Of a stretch of DNA of 64,000 nucleotides, positions 42,394-51,706 are shown piece after piece. The position numbers and the translations under genes were made by a program. The stretch's first letter is position 1, and every line of letters starts with the position of its first letter. Origin of the DNA: Streptomyces althioticus. GTDB taxonomy: Bacteria > Actinomycetota > Actinomycetes > Streptomycetales > Streptomycetaceae. The notes beneath the pieces are model-generated. The model saw nothing but the letters and a program-made list of their open reading frames with translations. It was not told the DNA's origin and made no database searches. The stretch is taken from positions 434,001 to 498,000 of the forward strand of contig BMSW01000005.1 of NCBI GenBank assembly GCA_014649355.1. Reading direction: 5' to 3'.

Positions 42394-42480
42394 GGGCGTT
42401 GCGTACGCGATGTCCGGCTCCGCACGCTTTGCCGGACAGGGAAGCTGTGAGTGTGATGTAAATCCCGGACATCCCCGACA

Positions 42481-42523
42481 CGACAAGGCAACTGCCGCTG
42501 CGATAGCGGCAGTTGCCTTGTCG
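42481..42523 (-). terminator. Strong terminator after prfB
   Basis: A perfect 19-bp stem (CGACAAGGCAACTGCCGCT and its complement) with a GCGAT loop lies 24 bp beyond the prfB stop. It is the longest perfect hairpin noticed in the window. Confidence 0.85.
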
Positions 42524-42547
42524 ACAAATCGGTGTGCGGGCGGGGCC

Positions 42548-43654
<1,107 letters not shown>

Positions 43655-43744
43655 GCCCTCCAGCGTAACGGCTTCCCGCCGTGGGCCATGCCGGGCGGGG
43701 CGCCCGGCTCCCTCCCCTCCTCCGGGGGCCGCGCCCCCGGGCCC

Positions 43745-44130
43745 CCTTTTGCGCAGTTCCCCGCGCCCCTGAGGGCGTCGTCCTCACGTGTCCCTGAGAG
43801 GGCGTCCACCCTCGCCCCTGAGGGGGCCGTCCTCCCGTGGCCCTGCTGGGCCGGGTGCTTCCCTCGCGTTCCTGGGGCTGCGCCCCAGACCCCCTTCACG
43901 CAGTTCCCCGCGCCCCTGAGGGCGTCGTCCTCCCACGTCCCCGAGAGGGCGTCCACCCTCATCCCTGAGGGGGGTCGTCCTGCCGTGGCCCTGCTCGTGC
44001 CGGGCGTTTCCCTCGCGTTCCTGGGGCTGCGCCCCAGACCCCCTTCGCGCAGTTCCCCGCGCCCCTGAGGGCGTCGTCCTCCCACGTCCCCGAGAGGGCG
44101 TCCACCCTCATCCTTGAGGGGGCGTCCTCC
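43745..44130. repeat. Tandem array of about 148-bp units between prfB and pkaB
   Basis: About 2.6 units repeat with a 147-149-bp period (anchor gcagttccccgcgcccctgag at 43753, 43900 and 44049). Each unit includes an inverted copy of repeat family A, then blocks agggcgtccaccctc, ctggggctgcgccccag and similar. Short direct repeats (gagggggcgtcctcc) continue to about 44160. The 515-bp gap has no convincing gene. Confidence 0.85.
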
Positions 44131-44169
44131 CTCGTCCCACGTCCCTGAGGGGGGCGTCTCCCCGCGTTC

Positions 44170-45408
44170 CTATGGGGCGGCCGGGGCCGAGTTCTCCATG
44201 TCCGGGGGTGGGGGTGGGGTGTCGTCCGTCGTGGTCAGCCAGGTGGCTACTCCTGCTGCCGTCAGGAGGGTCGCCGCCACCGCCAGGGTGAGGCGGCGGC
44301 GGCGCGTCACCGCTCGGTTGCGGGCCGAGCCCGGGCGGGGGGCGCCCGCCGCCCGGGGGGCGCGGGCCGTGCCGCGGGCTCCGCCGGCCAGCTCGTCCGG
44401 CGCGGGGACCCGCATCGACGTGTGCGTGTCGCGGTTGGAGTCGGACGGCCTGGCGCCCGGCACCAGCGGCACCGCGCCCCGGCGTCGCACCGGCTGCCCG
44501 GCGGCGGGGGCCGCGCCGGACAGCTCCTCGGCGGCCTCCTCGGCCTCGTCGGGGTCCGGCTCGTCCACGTCCAGCGGCGGCATCCCGGCCAGCAGCGGCA
44601 GCAGCTCCCGCAGCCGGGCGGCCAGCTCGGAGGCGCGCAGACGCGAGGCGGGGGCCTTGGCCAGGCACTGCACCAGCAGCTGCCACAGCTCGTCCGGGAT
44701 GCCGGGCAGCGGCACCACCGTCTCGGTGACGTGCCGGCGCAGCACCGCCCCCGGGTGGCCGCCGCCGAACGGGGTGAAGCCCGCGAGCAGCTCGTAGAGG
44801 ACCGTGGCGAGGGCGTAGATGTCGACGGCGGCGCGCGGCGGCAGGCCCTCGACGATCTCGGGGGCCAGATAGTCCGGCGTGCCGATGATCTTCGAGGCGC
44901 GGGTACGGCGCGGGGTGTCGATGAGTTTCGCCACGCCGAAGTCGGTCAGCAGGGCGCGGTGCGAGCCGCCGGGGCCGAGCGGGCCCTGCATGTCCAGCAG
45001 GACGTTCTCCGGCTTGACGTCGCGGTGGACGACCCCGGCCGCGTGCGCCGCGGCCAGGCCGTCGGCGACGTCCGCGGCGATCGCCACCGCGGCCTCCGGG
45101 GCGAGCCGGCGCTCCCGGTCCAGCCGGGTGCGCAGGTCGGTGCCCCGGACCAGGTCCATGACCAGCGCGAGGTCGTTGCCGTCGACGACCAGGTCCCGCA
45201 CGGCTACCACGTGCGGATGCTCCAGACCCAGCAGCGCCGTCCGCTCCTGCACGAAGCGGCCGACGAGCTCCTGGTCCGAGGAGAGATCCTCACGCAGCAG
45301 CTTGATGGCGACGGGCCCCTCGGGGCCCTCGCCCAGCCACACCGTGCCGGCGCTGCCCCGCCCGAGGATCTGGTGGGCGGTGTACCGGCTGCCGATTCTC
45401 CGTGCCAA
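44170..45408 (-). CDS. pkaB: Ser/Thr protein kinase PkaB-like
   Basis: This 412-residue membrane kinase has a Hanks-type domain (about 8-265): LGRGSAGTVWL loop, VAIKLL Lys, HRDVKPENVLLD catalytic loop, DFGVAK, and GTPDYLAPEIVEG. A cytosolic linker rich in Asp/Glu/Ala follows, then a single membrane segment (about 372-392, LTLAVAATLLTAAGVATWL) and a very short outer tail. Start is a TTG at 45408, preceded by AGGAG. It lies 109 bp downstream of pkaA in the same orientation; from memory this pair and order match pkaA/pkaB of S. coelicolor. Confidence 0.9.
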   Translation of the reverse strand: MARRIGSRYTAHQILGRGSAGTVWLGEGPEGPVAIKLLREDLSSDQELVGRFVQERTALLGLEHPHVVAVRDLVVDGNDLALVMDLVRGTDLRTRLDRERRLAPEAAVAIAADVADGLAAAHAAGVVHRDVKPENVLLDMQGPLGPGGSHRALLTDFGVAKLIDTPRRTRASKIIGTPDYLAPEIVEGLPPRAAVDIYALATVLYELLAGFTPFGGGHPGAVLRRHVTETVVPLPGIPDELWQLLVQCLAKAPASRLRASELAARLRELLPLLAGMPPLDVDEPDPDEAEEAAEELSGAAPAAGQPVRRRGAVPLVPGARPSDSNRDTHTSMRVPAPDELAGGARGTARAPRAAGAPRPGSARNRAVTRRRRLTLAVAATLLTAAGVATWLTTTDDTPPPPPDMENSAPAAP

Positions 45409-45517
45409 GACTGCTCCTACCGACGCGTGTTGTCGCCAAAGCTACGCGTCCGGACAGGTGACCTTCACCGGAGACCCGGAAATCGGCCCCCAGATGTCGA
45501 CAAATCGGCAGACGAAC

Positions 45518-47170
45518 CTAGTTCGTCGGGTCCGACGGGCCGCCCAGGTCCTCGATCCAGCCCGTGATCGAGCCGAACCAGTCGCTGAGCTGGTCCCAGT
45601 AGCCCTTGCCCGTGCCGATCCAGTCCTGGAGCGGGCTCAGCTCCCAGATCAGCCAGCTCGCCACGAACAGGATGAGCAGCGTGAACAGGCACCCCTTGAG
45701 ACAGCCCAGGCCGGGGATGCGCATCGGGTTGGCGCTGCGCTGGCGGGGCTGGCGCGGCTCCCGGGCGGGGCGCTGCGGCTCCGGCGGGGGCGCGTACCGC
45801 TGCGGCGGCTGGGGCGCCTGCCGGCGCTGGCGCTCCGGCGGCGGGGCGTACTGCTGCGGCGGGGGCTGCTGCGGGTAGCCGTACCCGGGGCCGGGCTGCG
45901 GCTGCTGCTGGGGGTGGCGCTGCGGGGGCTGCTGCGGCGGCCGGGCCACCTGCCGCTGGGGGCGGCGGCGCAGCGGGTCCTGGCTGGGGTCGAGGTACTG
46001 CACCTGGGTCTGCTCGTTGCGGTCGCGGGCCGCGCGGAGCTGGTTCTGCCAGGGGTGCGGGTCCTCGGGGCCGCCCGCGGGCTGCCCCGGCGGCACCGGG
46101 GGCATCACGGCCGTCGGGTCGGCCGCGCCGGACGGGCCGGTCTGCGGCAGGACGCTGGTCGCGGCGTTGGGGTCGTAGGCGCCGTTCGGGTTCTGCGGCA
46201 GCACCTGCGTGGGGTCGGAGGCGCCGGGCGCGGACGGCTCGCCGGGGACCTGCGCCGGGGCGGGGTCGGGGGCGAGGAGCGCGCCGACGTTCTCCGCGGC
46301 GGCGATCTGCGCCGAGTTCGCGTGCACGCCGATGCCCTCGGCGACGACCCGCAGACCGCGCGCGAGGTTCTCGGCGCCGGGCCGCTCGTCGGGGTTCTTG
46401 CGCAGGCAGCGCTCGATGACCGTCCACAGCGGGTCGGGCACGGTGGACGGGCGGCGCGGCTCGGCGCTCAGGTGCTGGTGCAGCACCTCGAGGGCGGACG
46501 CGCCGGAGAACGGCGGGCGGCCGGTGACCAGCTCGTAGAGCAGGATGCCGGCGCCGTAGATGTCGACGGCGGAGGTCTGCGGGCGGCCCTCGGCGGACTC
46601 CGGCGCGATGTACGCGGGCGTGCCGACGAACTCGTGGGTGCGGGTCAGGCCCGGGGAGTCGGCGAGGCGCGCGATGCCGAAGTCGGTGAGCATCGGGTGC
46701 AGCTCGTCGCCCTGCTGCTTGAGCAGGACGTTGGCGGGCTTGAGGTCGCGGTGGACCACGCCGTCGGCGTGGCTGGCCCCGAGCGCGTCGGCGATCTGCG
46801 CGGTCAGCAGGGCCGCGGCGACGGGGGTGAGGGGGCCGTTCTCGCGCAGGTAGCGGTGCAGGTCGGGACCGTCGATGAGGTCCATGACCAGCGCCAGCAG
46901 CTCACCCTCGACCACCAGGTCGCGGACCCGGACGATGTTGGGGTGGGTGAGCCGCAGCAGGACCGAGCGCTCCCGCAGGAAGCGCATCACGATGTCGGCG
47001 TCGCTCGCCAGCTCTTCCTTGAGGACCTTGATCGCCACGGTCTCGCCGGGCTGGCCCGGCACGGCCGCCTCGGCGCCCGCGGTCTCCCGCTGGCGTGCGC
47101 GCCAGACGGTGCCCGTGGCGCCGCGTCCGAGCGGCTCCTCGAGCAGGTACTTGCTCCCTACCGGCCGCAC
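45518..47170 (-). CDS. pkaA: Ser/Thr protein kinase PkaA-like with T-x-V-L-P linker
   Basis: This 550-residue kinase has a Hanks domain (about 8-270): LGRGATGTVWRA, VAIKVLKEEL, HRDLKPANVLL, DFGIARL and GTPAYIAPES. The juxtamembrane linker contains DPTQVLPQNPNG, ATSVLPQTGPSG and DPTAVMPPVPPG, then a Gln/Pro-rich disordered stretch (about 390-480). A single membrane segment (about 492-512, CLKGCLFTLLILFVASWLIWEL) and an outer tail of about 40 residues follow. The GTG at 47170 is used (RBS GGGAG). The Thr-containing linker motifs are candidate autophosphorylation sites. Confidence 0.9.
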   Translation of the reverse strand: MRPVGSKYLLEEPLGRGATGTVWRARQRETAGAEAAVPGQPGETVAIKVLKEELASDADIVMRFLRERSVLLRLTHPNIVRVRDLVVEGELLALVMDLIDGPDLHRYLRENGPLTPVAAALLTAQIADALGASHADGVVHRDLKPANVLLKQQGDELHPMLTDFGIARLADSPGLTRTHEFVGTPAYIAPESAEGRPQTSAVDIYGAGILLYELVTGRPPFSGASALEVLHQHLSAEPRRPSTVPDPLWTVIERCLRKNPDERPGAENLARGLRVVAEGIGVHANSAQIAAAENVGALLAPDPAPAQVPGEPSAPGASDPTQVLPQNPNGAYDPNAATSVLPQTGPSGAADPTAVMPPVPPGQPAGGPEDPHPWQNQLRAARDRNEQTQVQYLDPSQDPLRRRPQRQVARPPQQPPQRHPQQQPQPGPGYGYPQQPPPQQYAPPPERQRRQAPQPPQRYAPPPEPQRPAREPRQPRQRSANPMRIPGLGCLKGCLFTLLILFVASWLIWELSPLQDWIGTGKGYWDQLSDWFGSITGWIEDLGGPSDPTN

Positions 47171-47678
47171 GTCATGCGCTCCCTGCTGCTTGCTGGCTGG
47201 CGTACACCGTGGTCCACCCTGCTGCGGAATGTTCCGACCCACTGTAGTGCCGCCGCACGGGATACCGGCCGGCCGACTTCTGCGTCGTCCTGTGCTGGGT
47301 CTTACGCACCGGTTCCCGTTCCTGTTCGACGGTTTCGACGGTTCCGCTGAATTCTCCGCGGATTCCGCGCGTGCGGAGTCTGCCGGAAAGACGCCCGACT
47401 CTGTCCGTTGGTTGCCGCGGGCCGGACGTGACCGATCTCAAGTCGGCCCCGAGTGATTATCCAGGCGTCACTGGTCAGGCATTTTTACGGGCAGAGCCGA
47501 CCAATCAAGATCATTTGATGCCCGGAGGCGGGCGCGCTGTCGGTGACAGGTGCGAGGATGCGGGCAGTACTGGCCGTACGTGCGCGTGTGGCGGTGGGGG
47601 AAGTCCGCGGAGGGGGACCGCGGGACCGCTTCGTCCCCCGTGTCGCGGGCGCTCGCGCAGAAGGGACCGCTGACGGCG
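47171..47678. promoter_or_regulatory. Divergent region between pkaA and the FHA-FtsK-like gene
   Basis: This 508-bp gap holds promoters for both directions. Relative AT enrichment around 47450-47520 includes an inverted repeat ATCAA-GATCAT-TTGAT (47504-47519), a possible operator. No promoter pair met usual spacing criteria, and no open frame looked real. Confidence 0.35.
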
Positions 47679-50600
47679 ATGCAGATCCGGCTGACCGTCG
47701 TAGACCCGCTGGGCCCCTCCTCCCCCGTCCGGGAGCGGGCCATGAGCTGCGACGTGCTGGTCACGGCGCCCGCGGGCACGGCTCTCGCCGCGGTCGCCTC
47801 CGCGCTCGCCTCGGCGGTCTCCGGCGGCGACGGCTCCTCCGGCTCCTCGGGCGCGCCCGTGCTGTACGCCGGTGACCAGCGCCTCGACGCCCAGCGCTGC
47901 ACGCTGGGCGAGCCCCCGCTGATCGACGGCGCGGTGCTGGCGGTGGGCGCGCCGGGCGAGCCCGAGCCGCATCCCGAGCTGGACGCCGCCCCCACCCGGC
48001 TGCACGTGGTCGCCGGGCCCGACGCGGGCGGGGTGCATCTGCTGCACGGCGGGGAGATCCGCATAGGCCGCTCCGCCGACGCCGACGTGCCCCTCGACGA
48101 TCCGGACGTCTCCCGGCTGCACTGCGCGGTGACGGTCGGCGCGGACGGCCGTGTCTCCGTCGCCGACCTCGGCTCCACCAACGGCACCACGCTGGACGGC
48201 CGCGCCGTCGGCGCCCGCCCGGTGCGGCTCACCCCGGGCGCGCTGCTGCGCATCGGCGAGTCCGCCCTGCGGCTGACCCCGGCGGAGGGGCCGTCCGCCC
48301 GCACGGCGACCACCCCGGACGGGGAGGGACACGTCCGGGTGCCGGGGCCGCGTACGGCCGGGGCGGAGCGCGACACGGGAGGAGCACCCGGTCCGGCAGA
48401 CCTCGGGGGCGCCCCCGAGGGACCGCGCGCCCCGACCCACCACGCCCACGGCTCCGCGGACTGGGCCACGCCCGCCCGCGCCGCGGCCCCTCCGTCGGGG
48501 CCGGTCTCCCATGTGCCGGAGCAGAGCGGCCCCCCGGAGGCCGAGCGGCGCGACGGCGGGAGCCAGGCGCAGCGCACCGTGCGGATCGCCACCCGGGGGG
48601 ACGTGCCCCGGATGCCCCAGGGGCGGCGGGTCTCCCGTCCCGTCCCGGCCGGGGAGACGCACGCGGGCCGGGGACAGGCGAACGGCCTGTACGCCGGCCC
48701 CGCGCACGCCCCGACGCGGGACGAGGCGCCCACCGCGCACCCCGGACACCCCGCCGGGTCGCACCCCGCCGGACCGCCGCCCGCCGGCCCCACCGGGCGG
48801 ACCACCGGCGACGCCCGCGACGGGCGGTACGCCGACGCGACCGCCGCGCAGACCGCCGACACCCCCGACGGCACCCGCAAGGGCACCCCCGTCCGGGGCA
48901 CCGACGTCCCCGAGCCGCCGCGGGCGCGCAGGCGGGGCGGGATCGGCGCCTGGGCGCGGCGGCTCACCGGCGGGCGTACCGAGCGGGACGCCGACGCGGC
49001 CTTCGACGACCCGCCCCGGGGAGCCGGGTACGCCCCGGCGCCCGCCGTCCCCGCGCAGCCCGAGACCTGGCCGGACCCGGCCACGCTGCTGCTCACCGCG
49101 CTCGGCCCCGGCCCCCGGCTGTGGGAGCGCGGGCCCGACCACCCCGAGGCGCTCGCGGTGCGGCTCGGCACGGCCGACCGGCCCGCGCCGGACGGCTCCG
49201 GGCTGCTGCCCGTCGTCCCCGCGACCGTGGGGCTGCGCGAGGTCGGCGCGCTGGGGCTCGCCGGACCGCGCGAGCGGCTCTCCGGGCTGGCCCGCGCGGC
49301 GCTCGCCCAGCTCGCCGCGCTGCACTCCCCCGACACGCTGGAGATCGTCCTGATCGCCGCGGACCCCTCCCGTCCCTCGGAGGAGCGCACCGCCGAGTGG
49401 TCCTGGCTGGGCTGGCTGCCGCATCTGCGGCCCGGGCACGGCCAGGACTGCCGGCTGCTCCTCGCCCACGACCGGGAGCAGGCCGCGGCCCGCGCCGACG
49501 AGCTGCTGCGCCGTCTCGCCGACCACGACCACGCGGGCGCCCCGGCCGACGCCGGGCCGTTCACGGTGGTCGTGGTGGACGGCGACCCCGGCGGCGCCGA
49601 CGTGCGGGACGCCCTGGCGCGGCTGGCGGTGGAGGGGCCGCGCGCCGGTGTCCATCTGCTGTGCCTCGCCGAGACGCCCGCCGCCTCGCCCGCGTCCCCG
49701 TTGACGGAGACGTACGAGGCGGCCTGCGCGGTGGCGCCCGCCTTCCGTGACTGCGGGGCGGTCGCGCTGCTCAGCGGGGACGTGGCGACCGCGCTCCGGC
49801 TGCTGCGGGTGGCGAGGACCGGCGACGGCTCCCCGCCCGGTCCGGTCGGGCACGGCACCCTCGCCACCGTGGACGCGGTGTCCGCGGCCTGGGCCGAGCG
49901 GTTCGCGCGGGCGCTCGCGCCGCTGCGGCCCGACGGCCCGGCGGCCGGACCGCACCCCCGCGTGTCGGCGCCGCTGCCTCCGTCGGCGCGGCTGCTCGAC
50001 GAACTGGGCCTGGCCCGGGCCACCCCGGCGTCGCTGATGGCCCGCTGGGCCGACGCGGCCGACGACACCGGTGCGCTCGGCGGGCGCGCCGCCGCCGTCC
50101 TCGGGGCCGGCCCCCGCGGACCGGTCACCGCCGACCTTGCCGCCGACGGACCCCACCTGCTGGTCGAGGGCCCGTCCGGCAGCGGCCGTACGGAGCTGCT
50201 GCGCGCGGTCGTCGCCTCGCTGGCCGCGGCCGAGCGGCCCGACCGGCTGGGCATCGTCCTGGTCGACGGGCGCGGCGGCCCGGTCGCCGGGTCCGGGGCC
50301 GGCGAGGGCCTGCTGGTGTGCACGGACGTGCCGCACGTCTCCACCCATCTGAGCGCCGACGACCCGGTGCGGATGCGGGAGTTCGCGCAGTCGCTGAGCG
50401 CCGAGCTGAAGCGGCGTGCGGAGCTGCTGGGGCGTTCGGACTTCGCCGAGTGGCACACCGGGCGGGAGCTGGCGGACCGGATGGTCGCCCAGCGCACGGC
50501 GGCGAACGGCGACCTGGACAGCCCGCCCAGTGCGACCGTGCGGCTGCGGCCGGGCGCGGACCGGCGCAAGACGCAGGCCGCGCCGGCGCTGCCCCGGCTG

Positions 50601-51104
50601 GTGGTGGTCGTGGACGACCTCGACCAGCTGGTCTCCCCCGCGCTCGGCGCGCCCGGCCGGCCGGCCGCGGGGTCGGTGATGCGGGCGCTGGAGGCGGTGG
50701 CGCGGGACGGTGAGCGGCTCGGGGTGCATCTGGTCGCGGCGACCGCGCCGTGTCCGCGGACGGCGCAGACCGAGCCGGTGAAGCAGGCGTCGCTGCGGGT
50801 GGCGCTGGACGCGCCGGTCGTGGGGCGGGGTCCTGACGATCCCGCGCCGGGGCGGGGGCGGCTGGTCCGTGCGGACGGGTGGGGGACGGAGTTCCAGGGC
50901 GGGCGGGTGACGGGGCGGATTCCGCGGACCGCGACGCTGCGGCCGACGGTGGTGCCGCTGGAGTGGCACCGGATGGGCGACCCGCCGGCCCGCCGCCAGG
51001 TCCGCGAGCTCGGGAACGGGCCCACGGACCTCGCGCTCCTCGCCAGCGCCCTGGACCGAGCAGCCCGCCAGGTCGCGTCCCCGCGGGTCCCGTCCCTCCT
51101 GTAA
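47679..51104 (+). CDS. FHA-domain FtsK/SpoIIIE-like protein with altered Walker A
   Basis: This 1141-residue cytosolic protein begins with a beta-rich domain (MQIRLTVVDPLGP), then an FHA phosphothreonine-binding domain (about 125-205): IRIGRSADADVPLDDPDVSRLHCAV and LGSTNGTTLDG. A disordered Pro/Gly/Ala/Arg region of about 240 residues follows. The C-terminal half carries FtsK/SpoIIIE-type domains: a first, motif-poor copy and a second with GPSGSGRTELLRA, where Arg replaces the Walker A Lys, and LVVVVDDLDQLV as Walker B. Divergence from pkaA suggests a kinase-reader pair. It resembles EssC-type architectures but no type VII substrates are nearby. The internal ATG at 47679 is preferred; a GTG lies 13 codons upstream. 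Confidence 0.8.
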   Translation: MQIRLTVVDPLGPSSPVRERAMSCDVLVTAPAGTALAAVASALASAVSGGDGSSGSSGAPVLYAGDQRLDAQRCTLGEPPLIDGAVLAVGAPGEPEPHPELDAAPTRLHVVAGPDAGGVHLLHGGEIRIGRSADADVPLDDPDVSRLHCAVTVGADGRVSVADLGSTNGTTLDGRAVGARPVRLTPGALLRIGESALRLTPAEGPSARTATTPDGEGHVRVPGPRTAGAERDTGGAPGPADLGGAPEGPRAPTHHAHGSADWATPARAAAPPSGPVSHVPEQSGPPEAERRDGGSQAQRTVRIATRGDVPRMPQGRRVSRPVPAGETHAGRGQANGLYAGPAHAPTRDEAPTAHPGHPAGSHPAGPPPAGPTGRTTGDARDGRYADATAAQTADTPDGTRKGTPVRGTDVPEPPRARRRGGIGAWARRLTGGRTERDADAAFDDPPRGAGYAPAPAVPAQPETWPDPATLLLTALGPGPRLWERGPDHPEALAVRLGTADRPAPDGSGLLPVVPATVGLREVGALGLAGPRERLSGLARAALAQLAALHSPDTLEIVLIAADPSRPSEERTAEWSWLGWLPHLRPGHGQDCRLLLAHDREQAAARADELLRRLADHDHAGAPADAGPFTVVVVDGDPGGADVRDALARLAVEGPRAGVHLLCLAETPAASPASPLTETYEAACAVAPAFRDCGAVALLSGDVATALRLLRVARTGDGSPPGPVGHGTLATVDAVSAAWAERFARALAPLRPDGPAAGPHPRVSAPLPPSARLLDELGLARATPASLMARWADAADDTGALGGRAAAVLGAGPRGPVTADLAADGPHLLVEGPSGSGRTELLRAVVASLAAAERPDRLGIVLVDGRGGPVAGSGAGEGLLVCTDVPHVSTHLSADDPVRMREFAQSLSAELKRRAELLGRSDFAEWHTGRELADRMVAQRTAANGDLDSPPSATVRLRPGADRRKTQAAPALPRLVVVVDDLDQLVSPALGAPGRPAAGSVMRALEAVARDGERLGVHLVAATAPCPRTAQTEPVKQASLRVALDAPVVGRGPDDPAPGRGRLVRADGWGTEFQGGRVTGRIPRTATLRPTVVPLEWHRMGDPPARRQVRELGNGPTDLALLASALDRAARQVASPRVPSLL

Positions 51105-51205
51105 CCGGCTGCCCTCCGGGGCGCGGGGAACGAACCACCCGTAGCTGGGGCGGCAGCCGGCCCGCAGCGGCGGTGGGGCGCTTCCCGCGTCCGCGACAGA
51201 AGCAC

Positions 51206-51548
51206 CCCTCAGGGGCGCGGGGAACTGCGCGACCAGCCACCAACCACCCGCACCCGACGCCGACAACGTGCGCGGCACGGCACACAAGGCACCGAACCCC
51301 ACTCACGGCGCCAGCCAGGCACCGCCTGCGCCCACCCGTGCCGCCCCAAGCGGCACGACCGCCCGCAGCCAGGACGTCCCCCAGGGGCGCGGGGAACTGC
51401 GCGACCAGCCACGAACCACCCGCACCCGACGCCGACAACGTGCGCGGCACAGCACACAAAGCTCCGAACCCCACTCACGGCGCCAGCCAGGCACCGCCTG
51501 CGCCCACCCGTGCCGCCCCAAGCGGCACGACCGCCCGCAGCCAGGGGG
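51206..51548 (+). repeat. Tandem duplication of a 172-bp unit containing repeat family A
   Basis: Two near-identical units start with caggggcgcggggaactgcg at 51210 and 51382 (period 172). Both continue through cacccgacgccgacaacgtg and end near gaccgcccgcagcca. A degenerate third copy of the repeat head lies at 51114-51133. The tract is non-coding and occupies most of the 602-bp gap 51105-51706. Confidence 0.9.
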
Positions 51549-51558
51549 CGGCCCCGCA

Positions 51559-51586
51559 CGTGACACGTGGTCACGACGTGGTCACG
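51559..51586 (+). promoter_or_regulatory. Operator-like repeats upstream of the sugar importer
   Basis: An inverted repeat CGTGAC-n5-GTCACG (51559-51575) overlaps two exact tandem copies of ACGTGGTCACG (51565-51575, 51576-51586). TTGACA follows at 51596-51601 but has no clear -10 partner. The tandem sites would suit a cooperative regulator. Confidence 0.4.
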
Positions 51587-51662
51587 ATCGTCGAGTTGAC
51601 ACAGGACGCGCTCTTGCCACCCCCTCGCCCCAGGCGTAGACCAGACCGCACGGAACAGCGCT

Positions 51663-51672
51663 CGAACGTTCG
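51663..51672. promoter_or_regulatory. Palindrome CGAACGTTCG before the substrate-binding-protein gene
   Basis: A perfect 10-bp palindrome 35 bp before the start codon. It could be an operator; significance is uncertain because short palindromes occur by chance. Confidence 0.25.
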
Positions 51673-51706
51673 GCCAAGTACGACGGAGTACGAGAACGGG
51701 GCAGTG

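Noticed and set aside
47468..51205. Very long minus-strand reading frames opposite the FHA-FtsK-like gene
   Set aside because: They are GC-skew shadows: low-complexity Ser/Arg/Pro/Gly composition, no domains, and the plus-strand frame has clear FHA and FtsK motifs.
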